A DNA stretch of 64,000 nt from Myxocyprinus asiaticus (GCF_019703515.2 NC_059372.1:26536431-26600430), one strand, 5' to 3'; positions 10,501 to 22,440 are shown, counted from the first letter of the stretch. A program made the numbers and translations. Notes: generated by a model from the sequence alone, not told the origin.

Positions 10501-13500
10501 ATCCTCATGTTGTGCCACACCCTTATTACTTTAATTTTGGAAACATACAAGAACATGGAACATAAAAGATGACGTTAGGAATGTTGCCCCAGTCAGCATT
10601 CACTTTCATGCATGGGGGGGCGGGTGGAAGATGAAATGAAAATGAATGAACAAGTTAGTCCGTAATATTCTGCCTAACATCCTTTTGTGTTTCGTGGAAA
10701 AAAGACTCCTACGGTTGTGGAACAACATGAGTGGTTAATGTTTGTGTGAACAAACACTTTAATTCATGTTGTCCCTCCAAAGTGATTTGAGATTAAATGT
10801 ATTCCCCTTTTACCTCACTGCTTTCAGGGCCATGCTGCTCCCATTCTTTATGCAGCCTGGGCAGAGGCTGGATTCATAAAGGAATCCGAGCTGCTAAACC
10901 TGCGTAAGATTGATTCTGACCTGGAGGGTCACCCTACCCCTGTGAGTAACACCCCTCAATCATGGCACATATCAACTCTCCAGCATAACGATTCATCATG
11001 CAAATAACTTAATTATGTTGGATTGACAAAGCCAACATTTTGTTATTCTACAAAGTTTTAGTGTTTTTTTCAAAATCCTTTAAATAAGATCAAAGTTTCT
11101 GACTAACTTCTCTGAGCTTTCAAGCTACATCCAGCAAACTCTGAATAGACCATCAAACTGTTCTGGAATCATGTGCTATGTCTTTTCTAACTGATCAGAC
11201 TTGCAGTTTTCGCACAGTGGACAATCAATAATCGGAAGAATCTCCATAGACTTGTATTGACAATGTTCAAATGGGCCAACGGAATGCTTGTTAATTCAAA
11301 CTCCAACTGTCAAAAATTCACATGTAAACAAACCAACACAAGGCCTTTAACCCTAGAATGCGTATGTAACTTCACCCCCCTTGTGGGTCAAAAAAGACCC
11401 AGGTGAGATCTAGATCAGTGGTTCTCAACCTTTTTGACTCCAAGGCCCCTCATTGTCTTAGAAAATATTCGAAGGCCCCCCATGTAGGGTATTAGATATA
11501 ATAGATATATCTTATAAAATAAATAAGATATTTCCTTAACTTGTGATTCCAGAAATATCTAGAACTGTATGTTCTTCATAAAAAGCAAGCTGTTGAAGGG
11601 TGTTATTACAGTAGCATTTTCAGTAAGTTGAATTTTATAATAATTCTATTAAAATTATAATAATCTATCATATTTTAAATAATTAAGAGATCTTGAGGCC
11701 CCCATGGAAGTGTGCTGAGGCCCCCTTGTGGGTCAAAAAAGACCCAGGTGAGATCTAGATCAGTGGTTCTCAACCTTTTTGACTCCAAGGCCCCTCATTG
11801 TCTTAGAAAATATTCGAAGGCCCCCCCATGTAGGGTATTAGATATTTATTTTATAAGATACATCTATTATAAGATATTTCCTTAACTTGTGATTCCAGAA
11901 ATATCTAGAACTGTATGTTCTTCATAAAAAGCAAGCTGTTGAAGGGAGTTATTACATTAGCATTTTCAGTGAGTTGAATTTTATAATAATTCTATTAAAA
12001 TTATAATAATCTATCATATTTTAAATAATTAAGAGATCTTGAGGCCCCCATGGAAGTGTGTTGAGGCCCCCTTGTGGGTCCTGACCCCCTGGTTGAGAAC
12101 CAATGATCTAGATGATTATTCTTTATAAAACTACTTATATTTGTTAATTTTGGTAGCCGTGTCTTATGTGGTTAAATGTTCCCCGTCTTGTGATGTGTAA
12201 TTGCAGCAATATTTTTTTTTTTTTTTTTGTTTTGTTTTTTTAAACAAGGGGTTGCTCCATGAGGACAGTCCCTGTAATGGTTGTAATGTCATGCATTTTG
12301 GATATAATCATTGGCTGAATTAAACTTTCTGTACTTACGACACACAAATATGAACACGAACATGGTATTTAACATTTATTTGCATAAAAATGCAAATTGA
12401 AAAGATGTAGGAATGCAGATTCTCTTATTTTAAAAACTAAATTTTAAAGTCAGTTCACATGGTAGACACCTTAATTGAGGAATACCTGGAGTGGCAGATC
12501 ATAGACCACTTAATGTAAATTATGTCTTAAAAATTAGATGCAGGGTCATTTTTGGCCCACATATGTGTTCTAGGGTTAATCTGCTTTAAGTCTCTCTTTC
12601 TCGCTCTTTCCACCTCAGTCGACTTGTGCATTCTTAGATGCTATTCTGCTCACTACAATTGTACAGAGTGGTTATCTGAGTTACTGTAGCCTTTTTGTCA
12701 GCACAAACTAGTCTGGCCATTCTCTGTTGACCTCTCATCAACAAAGCATTTCCAACCACAGAACTGCCGCTCACTGGATGTTTTTTGTTTTTAGCACCGT
12801 TCTGAGTAAACTAGAGTTTACTGCTGTGCGTGCCATGGAAATCCCAGGAGATCAGCAGTTACAGAAATACTCAAACCAGCCCGTCTGGCACCAACAATCA
12901 TGCCACGGTCGAAATCACTGAGATCACATTTTTTCCCCATTCTGATGGTTGATGTGAACATTAACTGAAGGTCCTGACCCATATCTGCATGATTTTATGC
13001 ATTGCACTCCTGCCAAACGATTGGCTGTTTAGATAATTGCATGAATAAGTAGGTGTATAGGTGTTCCTAATAAAGTGCTCAGTGAGAGTATGTTAGCTAG
13101 CTGTTTGTCTTACTGTAATGTCTGTATAACCATGAAACTTAAAACTTTTAAAACTAGTCGAAGGCTTTGTCAAGCCAACAACAATGTTTGTTTTGATAAA
13201 CTTTGCCTTTCTGGTTAACCTTATTAAACAGTTTTAACTAATTGTAAAATTACTTTACAGAAACTAGCATTTGTGGATGTGGCGACAGGCTCTCTTGGCC
13301 AGGGTTTAGGAGCTGCTTGTGGTATGGCTTACACAGGAAAATACTTTGACAAGTCCAGGTACTCCAGTTCTCCAGAGGATGCAGTCTCAACATTTAATAC
13401 CCTTGTTTTAATGAACAGATTCACCATTTTGAAAGCTTAAAACTATACAGTGCATTTTAATACAATAGCCCACTGTCTGGACAGCCCATATATAAAAATT

Positions 13501-16500
13501 TAAATGCCCATAATCGCATACTGGTAGGCCCCACTGGTCAAGAGTAAACATCTTGTAAACAACCCTGTGTGCATGTTCAGACCATGGCTATCATTTAATA
13601 ATTGTGTCGTACAGGAAGAGTTAAAAGTCTGCTGCTCATTTGATGGTACTGTAACTGGATATGTCTGTTTTGTCTCATTAGCTATCGTGTTTACTGCATG
13701 CTGGGAGATGGTGAGTGTTCAGAAGGGTCTGTCTGGGAAGCCATGGCTTTTGCTTCATATTACAAGCTTGACAATCTGGTGGCCATCCTTGATGTCAACC
13801 GCCTGGGCCAGAGTGAGGCAGCCCCACTGCAGCATAACATGAACACCTACAAGGAGCGCTGTGAGGCCTTCGGGTTGGTCTCACTTACTTATACTGCTGA
13901 TTTTTCTCTTTGGCTATGTTCAGAATAAGCATACTACTGTACTACTACTGTTTCTCCAGTGTGTATACTGTGTACTGTATACGCATTTTTCGTATGCATT
14001 GAACAATAATTTTAACGTTAGTTCTTGTTTCATTATATTTGGCAGTTCAAGAGTCAAGACTGAATAAAGTTGGATTTAAAAATGCAAGACAAACACTTCT
14101 GTGTCCGAGATAACTGATGGGATTCGCTAACTTAAACATGCACCGTAATGAGTTCATATGACAACAATGTAGCATACTACTTACTAAATGTTTGTTGCAT
14201 AACACATGGTTCACATACTATTTAAAAAAAAAATAAATAAATAAAAATATATATTATTCAGTGTATACTGTGCAGTGTGCTAGTATCCATTAGAGCATTT
14301 CTCTCTGTAGTCCATGTTCGGACTTTATAACCTCTGTATGTTACTCATTTGTTTTATCAGCTTCAACACCTATGTGGTTGATGGACATGATGTGGAGGAG
14401 CTGTGCAAGGCTTTTTGGCATGCTGAGCAATTTAAAGGGAAACCCACTGCCATCGTAGCTAAAACCTTTAAGGGCAAAGGTCTCAAATGTGAGTAACTAT
14501 GGGAGCCTCTACAGTAATTCAGTCGGCACACTTGATGATGGTCAACATTTAATGGTGTCTATTATTATAGTTGTTCTCATTCGTATTGTCTGTGCCCAGG
14601 CATTGAGGATCAGGATAACTGGCACGGGAAGCCTATACCTAAAGACCGTATGGACGAACTGCTTAATGACCTCATGAGCCAGATCCAGTCCCCCAACAAG
14701 TCCCTCCACCCTCAGTTGCCCAATGAAGATGCTGCTCCTGTTGACTACACACCCATCCACCTGCTCACAGCTCCAGAATACAAGATTGGCGATAAGGTTG
14801 GAGAAATAACACTTATGACAATACTTGTATCTACTATTAGGCTTTATACTGTTGTGCAAAGGCAAAATGCAGTTACTACAAGATCCTCACAAAAAACAAG
14901 CAACTTTTGAAGCCATGTTTCTTTGTTTCAGTGTTTGTGTAGTCACTACGTTTATTCTTTAAAGGGAAGTATAGTTCTTGGAGCAGCCCTTGATTGTTAC
15001 ACAATTCACTTTGAGCAAATGCCTTTCCATCTTCAAAAGTTGCTAAAAGGAAAAATCTAATGCCCTAGAAGACTAACTTATTTTTCCTTTTTTTTTTCTT
15101 TTTTTTTTTTTTCTGCCCAATCAGATCTCCACCAGGAAGGCCTATGGTGTAGCCCTGAAGAAGATGGGAGATTCCAGTTCTCGTGTTGTGGCCCTGGATG
15201 GTGACACCAAGAACTCTACCTTTTCTGACATCTTCAAGAAAGCCCATCCTGATCGCTACATTGAGTGCTTCATTGCTGAGCAGAACATGGTGTGTAACTG
15301 GGTGTTAGGTTTTACACTTAAGGTCCCGATATACTTCTAGAGAAGTTTTCTTCGTTCAGGGGTAAAAAGAAGTTCTAAACAGCTGAGCAACAGTATACTG
15401 TTTGTAAACATTCAGAAACCCGCCACACTGCTGTGGGAGGTAAAAAAAAAACCTGTAAAACCTTAATGTGTTACGACTTTTTGCCTCATTCTTTAAGTAG
15501 AATTCACAAGAGGTCAGTAAAAAGCTGTTTTAACCACTCGACAATGATTTAATGTAATATATATGCAATAGAAATTTTTTGTCTTTAGCATCATGAATTC
15601 AGATTGTAATGCGCTGACACGCTATATGATATGCGCCAGTTAATAGTTATTGTAATTTATGATGACACTGATACTACTGCAAAGATGGGTGTATAAACGA
15701 GTAATAATGTGCAGAATACAGACAAAAGAATGGTGATAGAGGCATATCTTACTTTGGGCAGATGTTTGAGTGTCTTTCACTGCAGATGGCACATGAGTGA
15801 ATGAGCACTTAAGAATATTTGAGTAGATTTGATTCCTTGTAGACTAAAAACAAAAAACAAGCAAAAAAAATCGCATGACGTTCTTGTCTCCATGCAAACG
15901 ATCGTATAGATGTAGGTACATTTGCACCAGCTCGCTAATAGCTCTGCACCCTGGTGTGTTCATGTTGAATACTGACTGAGAAGCGTAAGCAAAATAGTAG
16001 GTGGAGCTTCAGGTCACACATACCGATGACATGAACCAGTGGCAGTAAGATGTTTATCAGCCAATTAGAAGTTTTCTTAAAAGTTTGCCCAGGCAAGCTG
16101 TTACAAACCACTGAAACAAATGCAAAAACACCTTTTTGGCCAGATTTTGTTCTTAATGTCGTCAAACCCATTCGTTTGATTTCGAATGAAGAATATCAGA
16201 GCCTTAAGTTAACCCATGTGAGTGTTGTATCAGGTATACACTTATAGAAAAGTAGAAAACCATATGAGAGGCTGAATGGGTCTTAACATTTTGAGGAGTA
16301 CTTTGTGACCACTATTTATTCTGATGGAGAATCGTAAGTACATGACCTCACCCGGTTAAACCGTAATCTCCTCTGACTGACTCTGTAATCTGTTAGTATC
16401 CTTCCTCATTACTTATCTCTCAGTGTGGGTGGTCAGGTCCAATTGAGTAAGCACTTGACAATGCTAATTCCCTCCTTCCACATCCTTATAAACATCCAGC

Positions 16501-17885
16501 TATGAGATCAAAAAGTCAAAATCATCCAGAAGTTTGATAGGTTTTTAAGTTGTAACACCAGGTAGTCAGGTTGTTTTATTTGGGGGAATGTATAATAAAA
16601 TTTTTGTCTTGTGTTGCTCTCCAGGTCAGTGTGGCCATTGGTTGTGCCACTCGCGATCGCACTGTTCCATTCGCCAGCACTTTTGCCGCCTTCTTTGCCC
16701 GTGCCTATGACCACATCCGCATGGCAGCGATCTCCCAGTCCAATGTCAACCTGGCTGGATCCCATTGTGGTGTTTCCATTGGTAAGGAATCTGTTTTTCC
16801 TGCTGTAAACTAAATTGCTCTCAAATTTTTTGATCTTAGCATTTTGTGAATTTTTCAGATCAAAGCATTTTTAATTTTGTCCAGGTGAGGATGGACCCTC
16901 CCAGATGGCATTGGAGGATCTTGCAATGTTCCGTGCTATCCCAACATGCACTGTGTTTTACCCCAGTGATGGAGTATCTACTGAGAGAGCTGTGGAACTT
17001 GCAGCCAATACAAAGGTGAGGTCAATGGGTGCCACCTAATTTTCTGTTATAGAAACAACTTAAAATTAATAAATTCACCCATTTCGGAGAATGAGTGAAT
17101 CTATTATTCTTTGACTTTGTATTAATGTTGTGATCTGTTTTCAGGGTATCTGTTTCATCCGTACCAGCCGGCCTGACACTGCAGTAATTTATGACGCTGG
17201 AGATAAATTTGAAGTTGGCAAAGCCAAGGTGAGAACAAAAACCTGTTTAGAGAATTTATCAAATTACTGTAGTTTGCTTTTGTAAATTTAGTTGACATTT
17301 AAAATGTTAAACAATTTGTTTGGTAATGCAGTGTCCACATGGAGCCTCCTACTGGGCAGCAATGAACTTTCTGGTTTTCAAAGGTTTTTTTTCCCTTGGT
17401 AACAGTTCACTTTCTGTCCTGTAGGTTGTGCGCCAGTCCGACAATGATCAGGTGACTGTCATTGGAGCTGGAGTAACACTGCATGAAGCACTTGCAGCGC
17501 ATGAGCAACTGGCTAAAGAAGGTTTGCACAACCTCTACTGGCCATAACAGGAAGTTACATTGCAATCATTAACTACCTCTGATTTCATATACCAAGTCAC
17601 AGCTTTCAGTGTTGAAGGACCTAAATCTTTGAAAATTATTAATGTGTTTATTTCATCTGTGTGCCAGGTGTGAACATTCGGATAATTGATCCATTCACCA
17701 TTAAGCCCCTGGATGCCACCACTATTGTGGCGAGTGCCCGTGCCACAGGAGGAAGGGTGATCACTGTTGAGGATCACTACAAAGAGGGTGAGCTGCTTCT
17801 AGAGTTTTGTAATCTCATGATGGTCCAATTTCATATGACAGTGGTTCTCCACTGGTGTGTTCTAACAGCGACTGCAAGGAAAAAA

Positions 17886-17919
<34 letters not shown>

Positions 17920-19247
17920 TATATTTTAAATGCGAATGATAAAACGTAATTAGGTTTACAAATTTTCTAAAGGGAGGAGGGAACGCTTCCCATATTCTTT
18001 GATGTGAAACGCCATGCCAAACTAAGCAGATACCGACATGAACCAGTTGTGTGACACTCCCTCAACCTCAAACCTGAACAAAACTTTGCAATGTATAAGA
18101 AAGCATGTCCCAGACAACAGGGATGTTGTCATGGTGTTTTTTTATTTTTTTATAAAAGTATCAAAGTAATACCAATTTGATTCCAATAATAATAATGCCT
18201 ATAATCCTCAGCTTTGAAGTTCATTGTTGCTTTAAAAGAATATTCCAAGTTCAATAAAAGTTAAGCTGAATTGACAGCATTTTAGGCATAATATTGATTA
18301 CCACAAAAATAAATTTTGACTTGCCCATCCTTTGCTATAAAAAAATAAATAAAAAGAAGCACATCTAGGTTCCATTGAGGCACTTACAATGGAAGTGAAT
18401 GGGGCCAATTTGTAAACATTAAAATACTCAGTTTAAAAAGTATAACCACAAGATGTAAACAATCTGCATGTTAACATGATCATACTGTGATCAAATCACT
18501 TACTAACATTTTCTGTGTAATGTTATAGCCAAGTTTACTTCGTCTGCCATGATAATGTAATGTCAAACACTTAAAGCCTAAAATGACTAAAAATAACCAT
18601 TTAAACAACTTTACAGCTTAAATAATACATGTCTTAACAGAAGAATTAATGTAAGTGCTTTTATAAAATTATCAGCTTCACATTTCTGCCTTTTTAATCC
18701 CTCCAAAAATTGGCCACATTCACTTCCATTGTAAGCGCCTCACTGTAACCCACATTTTTGCTTTTAAAAAGGATGGACTAGAAATAATTTTGTGGTAACC
18801 AAGATTATGCCACACATGCTGTCGACTGAGCTTAACTTGTATTGAACCCAGAAAATTCCTTTAATTTTAATGACAACTTTGTTTACTTTTTTACTATAAG
18901 TAGTTTTAGTACCTTGTTGGGTCACCACATGATGTCCTGAAGAAAAACCTGTTAAGAACGATTGTCATGATACAAGGAAAAGACTGGATTTTCTCTCTTA
19001 TTTTTTTTCCTCTTTTGCTCTGAGAATTATTTTAGTGTTTTTTTTTTTTTTTTTTTTTTTTGTGCTCTTTGTAGGTGGCCTGGGTGAGGCTGTTCTGGCT
19101 GCAGTGGGTGAGGAGCCCGGCATCATGGTGCAGCGGCTGGCCGTGAGCCGTGTGCCCCAGAGTGGCAAACCACAAGAGCTTCTAGACATGTTTGGCATCA
19201 GTGCCAAATCTATCGTTGCTGCCGTCAAGCGCACTTTTGCCAACTAA
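7587..19247 (+). CDS. tkt: Transketolase (14 exons, 625 aa)
   Basis: Exons: 7587-7690, 10286-10403, 10828-10941, 13261-13358, 13682-13873, 14361-14488, 14600-14796, 15125-15289, 16625-16781, 16885-17015, 17145-17228, 17425-17521, 17668-17787, 19075-19247. All junctions are GT-AG and in phase; the 1878-nt CDS matches the roughly 623 aa of human TKT. Transketolase is a cytosolic thiamine-diphosphate enzyme that moves two-carbon units between sugar phosphates in the non-oxidative pentose phosphate pathway. Visible motifs: the ThDP/metal motif [14 protein letters not shown] at about 153-166 through DVN at 182-184; active-site histidines in SGHPTSC (H36) and GHAAP (H76); the catalytic glutamate in IAEQNM (about E369); and the C-terminal domain beginning near [14 protein letters not shown]. 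No disabling change was seen. It could be either of two fish paralogs. Confidence 0.96.
9259..9940. mobile_element. Complete MITE of the TTAAAGGGATAGTTCACCC family
   Basis: Both ends are present as inverted repeats: TTAAAGGGATAGTTCACCCA at left and TGGGTGAACTGTCCCTTTAA at right. It lies in tkt intron 1. Shared internal landmarks are CCATCCCAGATG, GCAAGTGAATGG-like, GTAATCCATATGACTCCAG and its inverted counterpart. Related copies lie at 36928, 55313, 59935 and about 63150. It carries no coding capacity. Confidence 0.85.
11351..12575. mobile_element. piggyBac-type non-autonomous element (TTAA target site), tkt intron 3
   Basis: TTAA at 11347-11350 and at 12576-12579 flank the element. Termini are CCCTAGAATGCGTATGT at left and, inverted, CCCTAGAACACATATGTG at right. 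A CCCTAGAA start with a TTAA target duplication is characteristic of piggyBac. It has no transposase, and about 700 bp of its length is a nested, duplicated hAT MITE. Confidence 0.75.
11416..12105. mobile_element. hAT-type MITE with internal tandem duplication, nested in the piggyBac element
   Basis: Starts CAGTGGTTCTCAACC and ends GGTTGAGAACCAATG, with the 8-bp target duplication ATCTAGAT at 11408-11415 and 12106-12113. About 345 bp is present twice (11376-11720 and 11721-12066), so a second left end occurs at 11761 preceded by another ATCTAGAT (11753-11760). The duplication boundary is the 14-mer CCCCCTTGTGGGTC. Confidence 0.85.
12606..13085 (-). mobile_element. Half-copy of a Tc1-like foldback element
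   Basis: It ends at 13085 in AATAAAGTGCTCAGTGAG and matches, in the same orientation, the right arm of the foldback at 28794-29977 (shared blocks: GATGCTATTCTGCTCACTAC, CCAGGAGATCAGCAGTTACA, AACCAGCCCGTCTGGCACCA). The left arm is absent. On the minus strand it encodes fragments of the same transposase N-terminus. Located in tkt intron 3. Confidence 0.65.
13905..14300. mobile_element. Possible degenerate MITE in tkt intron 5
   Basis: Blocks such as GTATACTGTGTACTGTATAC at left and TGTATACTGTGCAGTGTGCT at right suggest an old element bounded by inverted repeats. The ends are too eroded to fix, and no coding is visible. Confidence 0.3.
15320..16210. mobile_element. Probable degenerate MITE in tkt intron 8
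   Basis: The left end TTAAGGTCCCGATATACTTC resembles the inverted right end TTAAGGCTCTGATATTCTTC, about 0.9 kb apart. No coding capacity and no clean target duplication. It accounts for most of the large intron 15290-16624. Confidence 0.4.
17879..17925. repeat. A-run followed by (TA)n, tkt intron 13
   Basis: About 24 A's are followed by about 9 TA units a short way after the exon 13 donor. The lysine/tyrosine-isoleucine reading frames over it are artefacts. Confidence 0.9.
18232..18871. mobile_element. MITE with about 80-bp inverted ends, tkt intron 13
   Basis: The left end AAGAATATTCCAAGTTCAAT continues through GTTAAGCTGAATTGACAGCA. It is mirrored at the right by AGTTAAGCTCAGTCGACAGC when read inverted, and both arms continue into a TTGGTTACCACAAAA-type block. 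Inner arms around CACTTCCATTGTAAG also pair with CTTACAATGGAAGTG. Non-coding. Confidence 0.7.
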
Positions 19248-19890
19248 AATCATCCCGTCCTTAAACCAACCTGAATTACACCCTCCCTGTTTCTCCTCTC
19301 CTAACCCAGCACCAAGAGACCAAACTCACAACACATTTATCATTCCAGAGGCTCACAGCATTTTCACTGACTAGATGAGTGGATGGTGAAAGCTGGGGAT
19401 ATGCCCATTTAGTCTGACAATTTTCTCAAAATCTGTGTGCACTATAGTTTAGAGAGCATCACCCCATGGCTCTGAAAGGTTTCCATTTTTGCATAATCAG
19501 TTTTGCCTTCTCGAGAGCTTTAAATGCTGCAGTAACATTGGGCTTTAAAGAATGTATTCCAATTGACATTTTCAAACACCTTAAAACAAGTCATGTCACA
19601 TTGAAGTCATTTCATTATGTCCCTGTATCTTTTCACTGTGCTTTCTGTAATTACTTTAAAGCTAATATCATGAAAACTTCAATGCATGATGGTGCTTTCA
19701 GAGAGTAGTGAGTGTGTCTCTATCATCTTTTCCCATTTTGATTGCTGTTGTGTAAGCTACTGAATATCCCAGTGTTGCTTTGGTACTTAAACGGTTTGGT
19801 TTTCGTGACTTGACAATGTTTCTCATGTTACTGAGACTCCCTTACTATTGTTGCTTGTGTAAACTTAGTTTTCACTGCATTCCAGGTGTT

Positions 19891-19896
19891 AATAAA
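19891..19896 (+). promoter_or_regulatory. tkt polyadenylation signal
   Basis: AATAAA lies 644 bases after the tkt stop codon and is followed by a TG/T-rich stretch (CTGTCTGTTTACTTATTTTC). It is the first canonical signal I see after the stop. Confidence 0.7.
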
Positions 19897-19946
19897 TGGA
19901 ACTGTCCATATTATCTGTCTGTTTACTTATTTTCTAGTAGACTAGT

Positions 19947-19956
19947 TTTATTTATT
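19947..19956 (-). promoter_or_regulatory. Candidate tnnc1 polyadenylation signals
   Basis: TTTATTTATT on the plus strand reads as two overlapping AATAAA hexamers on the minus strand, about 285 bases past the tnnc1 stop. Cleavage 10-30 bases further would fall within a few tens of bases of the tkt signal, making the genes tail to tail. Confidence 0.5.
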
Positions 19957-20238
19957 TTGTTTTGTTTTAAATCAGTCATTTTAAACCTTGAAAGTAGATG
20001 TGTGCATTAAATATTAAACAAGAAACTTTTAAATTGAGTACAAATAATATTACTATTATGGACAGTGAGACATGACGCCTTTGACTATTAATGCCAACAC
20101 ATTCCAGAATATGAAATGTAGACACGATTCCCATGCATCTGTACGTGTGAAAATGCTTAATTTGTCCATGCGCTGATTGTGACGTCAGGAATGAACTTGA
20201 TTTCTTTTTTCTGTCCTTTGCATGAGTCGGGCAGGATT

Positions 20239-22161
20239 TTACTCGACACCCTTCATGAAGTCCAAAAACTCTGCAGGCATTAAAAATAACACGTTTTAGA
20301 TTTAGATATGGATTTATATATAATGTAAATATTAATTTTGGTTTTTAAAGTTTGTTGAGAAATAGTGTAGCATAAATTTACCGTCGTAATCGATCTTTCC
20401 GTCATTATTTTTGTCTCCATCCTTCATGAGTTCCTCGATGTCGTCCTCGGTGATGGCCTCACCTGTCGACTCCAGCATGTTCTTCAGCTCGTCTAAATCA
20501 ATATAGCCATCTCCGTTCCTTAATGAGACATGAATTTTAAACAGTAAATTGTGAGTGTGCAGTAGGCTACACTGTTGGTACATGATACAACCCTTTCAGC
20601 AAACCAGTTAGGGCGAATATCAGAATAATTAATAAATAACATTAATTATTAATATTCGTGACAGTTACATTACGTAAATAATATTCACGACCCAATCTGT
20701 GCCCGTTTGTGCAATGTGCCATTCACAGAAATTAAACTTGGAAGAGAATGTCATCTTTGACACAAAAATATAGGCCTTTTTACATTAATAGTTGTAGCAA
20801 ACAATCGTTGTTTTAGGCCTATTTTTTAACTTTCATGACAAAAATGCTCAGTTGACTGATGTTTTTGGGGAAAATTGTTTTTGTTTTCAATCTTATGTGT
20901 CATAGGAACTAGGTATTTAAAACTGATGAGATTTATAATGTGCCCCCCACTTTTCACATCATTCCTATGCCTCTGTATGTAGTCTTCTGAAAAGTGTACA
21001 TACTTATCAAACATGCGGAAGACTTCAGCGAGCTCTTCTTCTGATTTTCCTTTGCTCTCCTCTTTCATACAGCGCACCATCATCACCAAGAACTCATCAA
21101 AGTCCACTGTCCCGCTTCCTACAAACAAACAGAGACCGTGCCCCAAAGAAAACCAAATTCATAATTATATCGGAAAATTAATTGGTTCAACTCATTTTAA
21201 GATATTGTTTCTTTAAATCTATGGCACTGACAAGTTGTATTCAATGTTTTGCATTGAGTCTCTAATGGCTGACGTACCATCCTCATCTACTTCATCCACC
21301 ATTTCCTGCAACTCTTCTTGGGTGGGGTTCTGGCCCAACATCCTCATCACCTTCCCCAACTCCTTAGTGCTGATGCAGCCATCCTCGGCGTCCTGTACGA
21401 AGATGTCAAACGCAGCGCGGAACTCTGCCAGATGCAATCAGACAGATATCAGTATGTCAACAGCAGTTTAAATAGAGTTTATAAAGAGAACGGAAGAGAT
21501 GAAGTTGTGTTGAATCACAACACTATGTTAAAACTAACATGACAAGAAAGAGAGAAACTTACCATTTTTCTGTTCTTCTGTTAAGTTCTCTACCTGTTGG
21601 GTGGAAGAGGGAGATGAAAACCTTGCAATATTTGACTGAAAACTGCAGAGAAACCACAATTTTTTGTGAGAAAATATAGTATTTCAGTTCACAACGACTT
21701 CTACAAGAATAAGACACCTGTCTTATTTTAAAAGCGCTTAATGCTTGGCCTTCAGACACCAGATACCCTCTGGCCCATTGTTAAATGCTTTAACCTCAGT
21801 CCTTATGACCCCTCACAATTTCACCAGCTATTGTTAGATATTCTAATCTTAAATCCATGAACCAGCTACAACAGCATGCTAATAATTTGTCAGAATAGTT
21901 TTCATGGTATCTATTTCATCTATTTTGATGGTGTGTCCTGAGGCCATATGCCCAAGAAAGGGAACCAAACTTCTCTGTCCCATCTTCCATTTATCGATTT
22001 AACCTTGAGTGCTTACTACACACACAGTTTGCCAGGTTAACCTTGCAGTTACCAGCCCAGATTGGTAACCATTATGTAACACCAACGATTGGACCCACCA
22101 CCATAAAATATGCCAAATTATTGCATTCCTAACTTACCGCTGCTTTATATACATCATCCAT
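20239..22161 (-). CDS. tnnc1: Troponin C, cardiac/slow skeletal type (6 exons, 161 aa)
   Basis: Exons in order of transcription: 22161-22138, 21593-21563, 21424-21278, 21118-21004, 20518-20382, 20270-20239. The 486-nt CDS gives 161 aa, exactly the length of vertebrate TNNC1, and the tiny 24- and 31-nt first coding exons are typical of the gene. Troponin C is the calcium sensor of the thin-filament troponin complex. EF-hand I (about 28-40) is degenerate, [13 protein letters not shown], as in the cardiac/slow isoform, which does not bind calcium at site I. Sites II ([12 protein letters not shown], 65-76), III ([12 protein letters not shown], 105-116) and IV ([12 protein letters not shown], 141-152) are complete. 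Cys35 and Cys84 of the cardiac form are present and the C-terminus is FMKGVE. Fish often have two copies (a and b); I cannot say which this is. Confidence 0.96.
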
Positions 22162-22301
22162 GGTTGTCCTTGGTTTGGGGTTTCCTTGTCAGAATTCCTT
22201 TAAATTCCTCAGAGGTAATCCAGCACTGAAGCCCAGTCACCCAGCACTCCTCTCACCACGGAAAACACAGGACGAAGAGATCCAGGGCCACCTGCTCTGG
22301 C

Positions 22302-22309
22302 CTTTATGG
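22302..22309 (-). promoter_or_regulatory. Candidate tnnc1 TATA-like element
   Basis: On the minus strand CCATAAAGG lies about 140 bases upstream of the ATG, with a CAGGTG E-box just downstream. That spacing would place the start site near 22275 and give a 5' UTR of about 110 bases. Inference from position and consensus only. Confidence 0.35.
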
Positions 22310-22430
22310 CTGGAACGGATGGCTCAGAAAAGACAAAGCCTTTTGTCACTCCCCTCTTCTATCTGAGAGTGACCGGGATGGGTGAAAAAGGAAAGGGAGT
22401 GGGGCAGAAAGGGGTTAGTGATGGTATGGG

Positions 22431-22440
22431 CTATAAATAG
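22431..22440 (-). promoter_or_regulatory. Candidate MEF2 site upstream of tnnc1
   Basis: CTATAAATAG is a perfect match to the MEF2 consensus (CTA, four A/T, TAG), about 270 bases before the tnnc1 ATG. MEF2 control of cardiac and slow muscle genes is established. The site could also serve as a TATA box, since its reverse complement is CTATTTATAG. Confidence 0.5.

Noticed and set aside
16508..16813. Open frames on both strands around tkt exon 9
   Set aside because: All are out-of-frame or antisense readings of the transketolase exon.
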